From assembly GCA_003446295.1 (NCBI GenBank), contig DMBB01000213.1:1-5203 (forward strand): a DNA stretch of 5,203 nucleotides, written 5' to 3'. The DNA is from Erysipelotrichaceae bacterium. Lineage in GTDB: Bacteria > Bacillota_I > Bacilli_A > Erysipelotrichales > Erysipelotrichaceae. The notes beneath the pieces are model-generated. The model saw only the letters and a program-made list of their open reading frames with translations. It was not told the origin of the DNA and did no database searches. Of the stretch, positions 1 through 5,203 are shown piece after piece. Both the position numbers and the translations under genes were made by a program. The stretch's first letter is position 1; each line of letters begins with the position of its first letter.

Positions 1-1170
1 AATGAGAAACCACTGCAGGTTTCTGAGTTTAAACCGACTGTCAGCGGGTCTTCGTATACATTTGATGGAACAGTTCTGAAGAAATATGCCAAGGATGATC
101 TGGAAGCCGGAAATTACGCGGTCAAGATCAGAGTGACAAAGAACTACAATGATGAGATGTATTACTTCCCTGTGATGACGATTGATCAGAAGATCACAGT
201 GAATGCACCGGCAGATCTGGCCGTACAGGCAACAACAGACGGCGGCGGTGTGCTGATCAGCTGCAGTGACAGTGAAGCGTGTGATGTTTATCTGAGCAAA
301 CTGTATGAATACAGGGCAAACGGTGATGCATCTTTCACTGGAGATGAAAGATGGACAACGATCCAGCTGAGCGCAAATGACGGAACATACCATAATATTC
401 CGGGCAACAATACTTCAATTGATTATCTGGTACCGCACACTGATGAAACCAGCGGCAGAATGACAAGCCTGGAAGTTCCTGCTTCAGTGATCAAGGCATA
501 CGGCTTCTTCTCCGGCAATTATACTGTCGGCATCATGTCCAAAGACAGCGGATACAGAGATTACTGGAGCACTGACGAAATCAACCTGCAGACAGAGAAT
601 AATGCAGAGGCATTGACTCCGAAGAACCTGGAATGGTCAGATAACGGACATGTCCGCTTCGGCCTGCCGTATGGTACCTGGTATCGGTACAGCGTAACGA
701 CCAACTATCATAATTCGGAGGATACTGCTTCCGAATACGCCTTTTCTGAAGGAACGATCATAGATGTGGATCTCTCCTATCTCCTGAACAGCGAGTATGC
801 ATATTTTGAGATGTATACAGCACCTTCCTATGAACAGCTGCAGACAACAGCAGTCAGGTATACACTCAGAAGAGATAACAGCAGGTCCGGAATTTACGGC
901 TCTCTGGAAACACCTGATGGACTGCAGTGGAATACGGATGGTTCATTCAGCTGGAACCCGGTAAACGATGCGCAATACTATGTGGTAAAAGTTTACTGGA
1001 ATAATTCCCTGACCTATTCAAACATGCTCACAGGTACTTCTGTCAGTGACTATACAGCTCCGGCAGAAAATCCTGATGACGAGTTTAAATTTACTGTACG
1101 TGCGATCGGCGACCAGTACCATTACAGAAATTCCAGGCTGGCAGAGTCATATGTATATGGAAAAGAACCT
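1..1170 (+). other. N-terminal (visible) FN3/Ig-like module region, residues 1-390
   Basis: This part of the protein appears to hold a partial beta-rich module (about 1-68) followed by three FN3-like modules starting near 69, 204 and 300. The clearest is the third (300-390). It opens with a 'P-x-G-L-x-W' strand, followed by 'F-S-W-N-P-V' and 'A-x-Y-Y-V-V-K-V-Y', which is the usual FN3 pattern of Trp, then Pro, then Tyr-x-V. The second starts 'T-P-K-N-L-E-W' and has the same strand order in weaker form. The first is the most diverged; it holds C88 and C94, the only two cysteines close enough to pair within one module. The region is rich in Tyr, Asn and Ser. FN3 modules usually act as spacers or carbohydrate/protein-binding platforms, and nothing here identifies a ligand. 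Boundaries are approximate and rest on motif reading only. Confidence 0.55.
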
Positions 1171-4100
1171 GTACATGTGAAAGCTGATGACATTCCGGTC
1201 ATTGTGAATCTGAATGGAGAACGCTATACACTCGATACACACGTATTCATGAGACTTGGAACACGCAGTTCCGCAGCGGCATATTCGGTCAATGAGACCA
1301 AGAAGATCCCCGGACCGAAATTCTATGAAGCAGGTACTTATACGTATCTGATCTACCTGGCTCAGGATAATGCGAGCGTAGCTCCCAACTACGACACATA
1401 CAGAGTCACTTATACAGTGACTGAAGAAACGGATGCATCAGGAGCTGCTCATCTTGTACTTGCAGAACCTGTGATCAAAAATGAAGCGGATGAAGAAACA
1501 GATGAGATCGTATTTGATCTTGTGACACCGAAAGCTGCTGAATACAGCCCGGTCATGAACGTGACACTGAACGGTTCAGCGATCGGAAGTGATCTTGACG
1601 GTCAGTTTGCATTCCATCTGAAAGATGATGAAGGCACGGTCATTGAGACGGTTTCCAATACAAACGGAAAAGCAGCATTCAGCGCGATCGAAGGACTGGA
1701 TGATATTGGTTCCTACTACTACACGATCGTTCCTGCTGAATATGATGAACAAGCATATGTACCTGAACATGATGTCATCCATGTTGTGATCAACATTCAT
1801 GAGATCCGTGACGGTTCATATTACCCGGAAGTCAGATATGATCTTGGCAGCCGTGATGTACCGATTCAGGATCTGACATTCAACTGGTTCGCAGCATCTT
1901 ACATGACTGTATCTGATGATCTTACGATCGGACTGACAGAAAACGGTAAGGATCCTGCAGGCGTTTATTACTTCGAAAGGATCAATGATGCGACACAGGA
2001 AAAAGAACTGATCGCAAGTACCGGCAGCACAACAACATTAAAGGGCATTAACTTCGGCGCACCCGGAACATATGCATATACGATCACGATCAGAAATGAT
2101 GATCCTTCCATGATTGAGAATACCCAGGCTTACCATCTGATCTATCTGGTAGAAGAATCTGATGGAAAGCTTGTGATCACTTCTTCAAGCATTACGGATG
2201 AATCTGGCAATGAAGCTGAAAGCATTCTCTTCAGCATCAGCAGCAAGTCCTCTGCTTCATATGTACCGACAGCATCCGTTACACTGGATGATCAGGCTCC
2301 TGCAGACGGAACATTCGAAGCAGTCCTGAAGGATGATGAAGGAAACATCATTGAGACTGTTTCCAATACCGGCGATACATTCACATTCAGTGAAATGACC
2401 TTCACTGATATCGGCAGATACTGCTATTCGATCAAGATCAGCTCCGGCAGTGACAACTACGATGTTGATGCGATGGAATACCATCTTGTCATCGATGTTG
2501 AAGCAGATGAAGAATCTCTCATTCCTTCCGTTTATTACGACTATCCTTCAGAGGACGGATACGTCAAGGTAGATACCATCGAATTCTTCAATCATACAGT
2601 GGCTCTTGAAAGCATTGACCTTGTTCAGACTGAATCAAGACTGTACATCGGCCAGACATTGAACATGACGGTAGAATTCAATCCTTCCAATGCAACAAAC
2701 AAGCAGCTGAAGTGGGAAAGCTCTGATCCTGCAGTGGCATCCGTTGATGAAAACGGCACAGTCACAGCATTGACAACGGGCACAGCAGTGATCACAGTCA
2801 CGTCCGAAGAAGGAGACTTCTCGGATACATGCACGATCACAGTTGAAGAAACACCGGAGATCGCGATCTATACAGATCAGTCAGAACTGAACCTCACAAA
2901 GGGCGAAGAACAGCAGCTGACCGTCATTTACAAGCCGGAACACCTCAAAGATGACTATCCGACAGTATGGACATCCTCGGATGAAACAGTCGCTACTGCA
3001 GAAAACGGTCTTGTCAAAGCCCTCGGCGGAGGAACAGCAGTCATTACCGTCACATGCGGTGAACTGACAGCTTCGATCACAGTCAATGTTTCCGTGAAAC
3101 TCGAAAGTATTTACCTTGAGGAAACAGAAGCATCTCTGAGTATCGAAGATACATATCAGATCAGCGTGACACCTGTACCTGCTGATGCGACAAATCTGAA
3201 GATGACATATGTTTCCAGCGATGAAACTGTTGCGTCTGTCGATGAAAACGGACTGTTAACAGGTATCGGACAGGGAACAGCAGTTATTACGATCACAGCA
3301 GCAGATGGCGGATATACAGCAGAATTAACTGTTGAAGTACATCCGAACGGCATCTATGTTGATGCGGTCGAAGATCAGACATATACAGGCACAGCGATCA
3401 AACCGGTGCTCAATGTATATGACAGCGGCAAACTGCTGACACTCGGAACAGACTACACAGTCACCTACAAGAACAATACAAATGCAGGCACTGCATCTGC
3501 AGTGATCAAGATGAAAGGCAACTATGCCGGAACGCAGACTGTACCGTTCACGATCGAACAGATCGATCTGGAAGGCGACCTCTTCAGCAATGACGCAATG
3601 TCCGTACAGGCAACCGGAAAGATTCAGTCACCTGTACCTGTGATCTATTGGAACGGCAAAAAACTGAAGAACAAGACTGAATTCATTGTGGAAGACTATG
3701 GCGGATGGGATCAGAAAGACGGCTTCGGTCCGTTTGAGATCACTGTGTCCGGTACAGGAAACTACAAGGGTACAAGAACGATTCCGATGGTCGTCGCACA
3801 GAAAGGCTATGTCGCACTGTCCAAGACAAAAGTGACTGCGAAAGCACTGGCATACGATGATCTGACAGGGGATGCTGCTATTGATATTCAGAATATCCTG
3901 GGCAGGATCACTGTGAAGAACGGCTCCGCAGCGCTCAAGTACGGAGAAGATTATGTCTATGTGGAAGGCAGTGCGGTCAATTATGACCGTGCAGGCACAT
4001 GTACGCTCATCATCGAAGGAACAGGTGAAAAGTACTTCGGTGAACGTACAGTATCTGTCAAGATCACAGGCGTTGCACTGTCAGGCAAGGCAGTCAAGGT

Positions 4101-5166
4101 CGTTGATCCGACTGTATACACATATACAGGAGAGGAGATCAGACTCTCTGATCAGTTCACACTGACATATAATAATGAGGCGTTGTCAGAAGAGGATTAC
4201 GAGATCCTTGAAGACACCTATACAAACAATGTCAATGCAGGTACAGCGTCCGTCAAGATCGAAGGAAAGAACAGATTCAGCGGAATCAGAACTGTGAAGT
4301 TCACGATCAAGCCGGACAAAGATGGCATCAAGGAAGAAGATATCGATATCGATACTGCTTACTATACAAAGGGCGGTTCCAAGCCTGCGGTAACCATACC
4401 GGGCCTGAAACAGGGCGTTGATTACACAGTCAGCTACAGCAATCATAAAGCTGTCGGAACAGGCAGGGTAACGATCACCGGCAAAGGAAACTACAAAGGC
4501 GCTAAGGTTCCGAAAGACTTCGAGATCCTTCCGAGGAACATTGAAGAGCTGTTCATCACAGCGTCCGATGTGGTATACAATGCAAAAGCCGGCAAGTACA
4601 AGAGCACACCTGTGATCAAGGATACTGACGGCAAGGCACTGAAAGCAGGAACAGACTATGACAAGACAACTTATGTCTACGAACTGCTGGATGAAAACGG
4701 CAATGTTGTCGAGGAACTTAACAGCACAAGCGCTCCTGCAGAAGGTTCCGTGATCCGCCTCACAGTTTCTGCCAAAGGCAAAAACTATACTGGCAGGATC
4801 AGTACCGAATACAGGATCATTGCCAAGACAATGAGCATTGCAAAGGGTACATTCAAGATCGCAGATCAGGTATACACAGGAAATGAGATCCTGATCACAG
4901 ATATGAGTCAGTTCACTGAAACAAATGAGCACAGGAATGCATATGTCACAGTGAATAAAGAAAAACAGTATCTGACGATCGGTGAAGACTTCGAAGTGAT
5001 CCCTGGAAGCTATCAGAAGAATGTCAGCCAGGGTACAGCAACCGTGATGCTCAGAGGCATCAACAATTATGGCGGAACAAAGACGGTCAAATTCAAGATC
5101 GTCAAGAAAAACGTTGTAAACAACTGGGGCGGTATTATCGAAAGCATACTGAACAGTTTGTATTGA
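1..5166 (+). CDS. Large secreted/surface multi-domain Ig-like repeat protein, C-terminal 1721 residues (5' partial)
   Basis: Frame 1 is open from the first base to TGA at 5164-5166, so the gene begins upstream. The GTG at 133 is not a convincing start: coding-like sequence precedes it and no Shine-Dalgarno sequence is nearby. The product is predicted to be an extracellular stalk or adhesin-like protein, because every recognisable module is a beta-sandwich type used on bacterial surfaces: FN3/Ig-like (1-390), four FctA/Spy0128-like pilin modules (392-867), three Big_2 domains (868-1115), seven YTG/GNY-type repeats (1116-1704) and a short tail (1705-1721). There are only six cysteines (88, 94, 808, 944, 1019, 1334), which fits an exported Gram-positive protein. 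No LPXTG motif, C-terminal hydrophobic segment or catalytic motif is visible. The signal peptide and any effector domain would lie upstream. A terminator directly follows, so this is the last gene of its transcript. Ligand and exact function are unknown. I am confident that it is a real gene and moderately confident of surface location. Confidence 0.95.
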   Translation, partial: NEKPLQVSEFKPTVSGSSYTFDGTVLKKYAKDDLEAGNYAVKIRVTKNYNDEMYYFPVMTIDQKITVNAPADLAVQATTDGGGVLISCSDSEACDVYLSKLYEYRANGDASFTGDERWTTIQLSANDGTYHNIPGNNTSIDYLVPHTDETSGRMTSLEVPASVIKAYGFFSGNYTVGIMSKDSGYRDYWSTDEINLQTENNAEALTPKNLEWSDNGHVRFGLPYGTWYRYSVTTNYHNSEDTASEYAFSEGTIIDVDLSYLLNSEYAYFEMYTAPSYEQLQTTAVRYTLRRDNSRSGIYGSLETPDGLQWNTDGSFSWNPVNDAQYYVVKVYWNNSLTYSNMLTGTSVSDYTAPAENPDDEFKFTVRAIGDQYHYRNSRLAESYVYGKEPVHVKADDIPVIVNLNGERYTLDTHVFMRLGTRSSAAAYSVNETKKIPGPKFYEAGTYTYLIYLAQDNASVAPNYDTYRVTYTVTEETDASGAAHLVLAEPVIKNEADEETDEIVFDLVTPKAAEYSPVMNVTLNGSAIGSDLDGQFAFHLKDDEGTVIETVSNTNGKAAFSAIEGLDDIGSYYYTIVPAEYDEQAYVPEHDVIHVVINIHEIRDGSYYPEVRYDLGSRDVPIQDLTFNWFAASYMTVSDDLTIGLTENGKDPAGVYYFERINDATQEKELIASTGSTTTLKGINFGAPGTYAYTITIRNDDPSMIENTQAYHLIYLVEESDGKLVITSSSITDESGNEAESILFSISSKSSASYVPTASVTLDDQAPADGTFEAVLKDDEGNIIETVSNTGDTFTFSEMTFTDIGRYCYSIKISSGSDNYDVDAMEYHLVIDVEADEESLIPSVYYDYPSEDGYVKVDTIEFFNHTVALESIDLVQTESRLYIGQTLNMTVEFNPSNATNKQLKWESSDPAVASVDENGTVTALTTGTAVITVTSEEGDFSDTCTITVEETPEIAIYTDQSELNLTKGEEQQLTVIYKPEHLKDDYPTVWTSSDETVATAENGLVKALGGGTAVITVTCGELTASITVNVSVKLESIYLEETEASLSIEDTYQISVTPVPADATNLKMTYVSSDETVASVDENGLLTGIGQGTAVITITAADGGYTAELTVEVHPNGIYVDAVEDQTYTGTAIKPVLNVYDSGKLLTLGTDYTVTYKNNTNAGTASAVIKMKGNYAGTQTVPFTIEQIDLEGDLFSNDAMSVQATGKIQSPVPVIYWNGKKLKNKTEFIVEDYGGWDQKDGFGPFEITVSGTGNYKGTRTIPMVVAQKGYVALSKTKVTAKALAYDDLTGDAAIDIQNILGRITVKNGSAALKYGEDYVYVEGSAVNYDRAGTCTLIIEGTGEKYFGERTVSVKITGVALSGKAVKVVDPTVYTYTGEEIRLSDQFTLTYNNEALSEEDYEILEDTYTNNVNAGTASVKIEGKNRFSGIRTVKFTIKPDKDGIKEEDIDIDTAYYTKGGSKPAVTIPGLKQGVDYTVSYSNHKAVGTGRVTITGKGNYKGAKVPKDFEILPRNIEELFITASDVVYNAKAGKYKSTPVIKDTDGKALKAGTDYDKTTYVYELLDENGNVVEELNSTSAPAEGSVIRLTVSAKGKNYTGRISTEYRIIAKTMSIAKGTFKIADQVYTGNEILITDMSQFTETNEHRNAYVTVNKEKQYLTIGEDFEVIPGSYQKNVSQGTATVMLRGINNYGGTKTVKFKIVKKNVVNNWGGIIESILNSLY
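1174..1902 (+). repeat. First two-module FctA/Spy0128-like unit (modules 1 and 2), residues 392-634
   Basis: Two consecutive modules resemble the streptococcal pilin FctA/Spy0128 fold. Module 2 (about 511-634) is the clearer one: 'G-Q-F-A-F-H-L-K-D-D-E-G', then 'V-I-E-T-V-S-N', then 'D-I-G-S-Y-Y-Y-T-I', then a 'V-I-H-V-V-I-N-I' strand. This is the family's order of F-x-F-x-L, N-x-G, G-x-Y-x-Y-x-I and a final V-x-V strand. Module 1 (about 392-508) keeps 'A-G-T-Y-T-Y-L-I' and 'Y-R-V-T-Y-T-V'. In the family, a Lys-Asn isopeptide bond catalysed by Glu stiffens each module. Here the catalytic Glu position (eight residues after the conserved Gly of G-x-Y-x-Y) appears to be L453 and P578, so the bond is probably absent. 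The role is likely structural, as a stalk. Family assignment is by pattern recognition and needs a profile search. Confidence 0.6.
1903..2601 (+). repeat. Second two-module FctA/Spy0128-like unit (modules 3 and 4), residues 635-867
   Basis: This unit repeats the layout of the preceding one. Module 3 (about 635-753) matches module 1: 'P-G-T-Y-A-Y-T-I' against 'A-G-T-Y-T-Y-L-I', 244 residues apart. Both end in an F-x-[L/I] strand running into a 'Y-x-P' linker. Module 4 (about 755-867) matches module 2: both have 'L-K-D-D-E-G', then 'I-E-T-V-S-N-T', then 'D-I-G-x-Y', at an offset of about 235 residues. Module 4 keeps an Asn (N864, in 'E-F-F-N-H') where the family has its isopeptide Asn, but the Lys position reads Thr/Leu (761-762) and the Glu position reads I813. 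Module 4 is very acidic: by hand count about 25 Asp/Glu against 4 Lys/Arg. DNA identity between the units is patchy, with many synonymous differences, so the duplication is old. Confidence 0.6.
2602..3345 (+). repeat. Three tandem Big_2 (bacterial Ig-like group 2) domains, residues 868-1115
   Basis: Three copies of about 81-83 residues lie at 868-950, 952-1032 and 1033-1115. Each starts with a short strand such as 'L-E-S-I-x-L', then a 'L-x-x-G/E-x-x-x-x-L/I' strand, and then the Big_2 hallmark 'W/Y-x-S-S-D-x-x-V-A-[S/T]' followed by 'E-N-G-x-V/L' and 'G-T-A-V-I-T-[V/I]-T'. All three keep the S-S-D and G-T-A-V-I-T blocks. Copies 1 and 3 share 'V-A-S-V-D-E-N-G' and are the most alike. Copy 2 is shorter at this block ('V-A-T-A-E-N-G') and has a diverged 'K-P-E-H-L-K-D-D-Y-P' loop in place of 'N-P-S-N-A-T-N' / 'V-P-A-D-A-T-N'. 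Big_2 domains are common in Gram-positive surface proteins and adhesins such as intimin/invasin-type proteins, where they act as spacers or binding modules. C944 and C1019 are single cysteines in separate copies. Confidence 0.9.
3346..5112 (+). repeat. Seven diverged YTG/DY/GNY-type extracellular repeats, residues 1116-1704
   Basis: Seven modules of 70-99 residues follow each other at about 1116-1189, 1190-1269, 1270-1357, 1358-1441, 1442-1511, 1512-1610 and 1611-1704. The ideal pattern, best seen in copy 1, is 'Y-T-G-x-x-I', a spacer, 'G-T-D-Y-T-V-x-Y', 'N-N-x-N-A-G-T-A', 'G-N-Y-x-G-T' and a closing 'F-T-I' strand. The Asn/Tyr-Gly turn is traceable in every copy: GNYAG, GNYKG, EKYFG, NRFSG, GNYKG, KNYTG and NNYGG. 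Copies 2 and 3 have lost the clean YTG and NAGTA blocks. Copy 5 has 'Y-Y-T-K-G-G', and copy 6 carries an insertion between its DY and KNY blocks. I recognise this repeat type from long secreted proteins of gut Firmicutes, where it often forms the C-terminal portion after Big_2 or FN3 domains. I cannot give a certain family name. The role is probably stalk or cell-wall proximal. Copy 3 holds the lone C1334. Confidence 0.8.
5113..5163 (+). other. C-terminal 17-residue tail, possibly an amphipathic helix (residues 1705-1721)
   Basis: After the last repeat strand 'F-K-I-V-K-K-N' the protein ends with a short segment unlike the beta repeats: V-V-N-N-W-G-G-I-I-E-S-I-L-N-S-L-Y. W1709, I1712/I1713, I1716/L1717 and L1720 recur every three to four residues, which would place them on one face of a helix with E1714, S1715, N1718 and S1719 on the other. 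The segment is too short and polar to span a membrane. It is not preceded by LPXTG and not followed by a basic cluster, so it is not a classical sortase signal. It might be an interaction or retention element, or simply a capping segment. Function is unknown. Confidence 0.45.
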
Positions 5167-5175
5167 TCAGTTATC

Positions 5176-5203
5176 AGGGTGGATCAGCAATGATCCATCC
5201 TTT
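5176..5203 (+). terminator. Rho-independent terminator directly after the large gene
   Basis: The arms 5176-5186 and 5191-5201 pair over 11 base pairs with a single G-U wobble (5179 with 5198), closing a GCAA loop of the stable GNRA class at 5187-5190. The 3' arm runs into T residues at the window edge (5201-5203), and the rest of the T-run would lie outside. The hairpin begins ten bases past the stop codon, so transcription of the surface-protein gene very likely ends here. There is no A-run on the 5' side, so it does not look bidirectional. The nine bases between stop and hairpin hold nothing else. Confidence 0.85.

Noticed and set aside
133..135. GTG as the start codon of the large gene
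   Set aside because: The frame stays open and coding-like back to base 1, no AGGAGG-like sequence lies 5-12 bases upstream, and no signal peptide follows.
1576..3353. Four short minus-strand frames (65-75 codons) opposite the FctA-like and Big_2 regions
   Set aside because: Each is antisense to conserved domain-coding sequence. Their mutual similarities (for example near 2625-2840 and 3156-3353) mirror the Big_2 repeats on the other strand.
3953..4165. 70-codon + strand frame overlapping the large gene in another frame
   Set aside because: It is an out-of-frame overlap within clearly coding repeats, with Ser/Arg/Gln-rich low-information content and no ribosome binding site of note.
4339..4354. 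GATATC-type short tandem repeat
   Set aside because: It simply encodes alternating Asp-Ile at a repeat junction. It has too few copies to be a satellite or a phase-variable tract, and a change of unit number would not be framed as a switch.
4186..4932. 248-codon open frame on the minus strand
   Set aside because: It lies wholly opposite the large gene. It starts at GTG without a ribosome binding site and has an unusual Cys-rich composition with no recognisable domain. It is a shadow of the codon bias on the + strand.
2602..5112. Possible CRISPR or non-coding tandem repeats
   Set aside because: The periodicity is at protein level with units of 70-99 codons and diverged DNA, and the frame is continuous throughout. 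There are no short identical repeats with unique spacers.
5040..5166. LPXTG-type sorting signal at the C-terminus
   Set aside because: No LPXTG, NPXTN or similar motif, hydrophobic stretch or basic tail is present before the stop codon.

Overview
The window is almost entirely one very long open reading frame on the + strand. It is already open at base 1 and ends at a TGA at 5164-5166. A strong intrinsic terminator follows within ten bases. The gene's start, signal peptide and any N-terminal enzymatic or binding domain lie upstream of the window, so only the last 1721 codons can be described. Residue numbers below count from the first codon in the window.

The encoded protein looks like a secreted or surface-displayed multi-domain stalk built from beta-sandwich modules. 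In order there are: (1) a Tyr-rich region of FN3/Ig-like modules (residues 1-390); (2) four modules resembling the FctA/Spy0128 pilin isopeptide fold, arranged as two copies of a two-module unit (about 392-867); (3) three bacterial Ig-like group 2 (Big_2) domains (868-1115); (4) seven diverged repeats of a 'YTG ... DY ... AGTA ... GNY.GT ... F.I' type (1116-1704); and (5) a 17-residue possibly amphipathic tail (1705-1721). No LPXTG-type sortase signal or C-terminal membrane segment is present. The way the protein is held at the surface, if it is held at all, is therefore not evident from this part.

The domain set, a base composition in the mid-40s % GC (sampled by eye) and the terminator style suggest a Gram-positive Firmicute, plausibly a gut Erysipelotrichales or Clostridia member. 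This is inferred from domain style only. There are no RNA genes, mobile elements, CRISPR arrays or further genes. The 37 bases after the stop contain only the terminator. I see no multi-gene system here. The points of interest are within the protein: paired-module duplication, probable loss of the isopeptide residues, a charge gradient and the unusual C-terminus. There is also a marked excess of GATC in the DNA.
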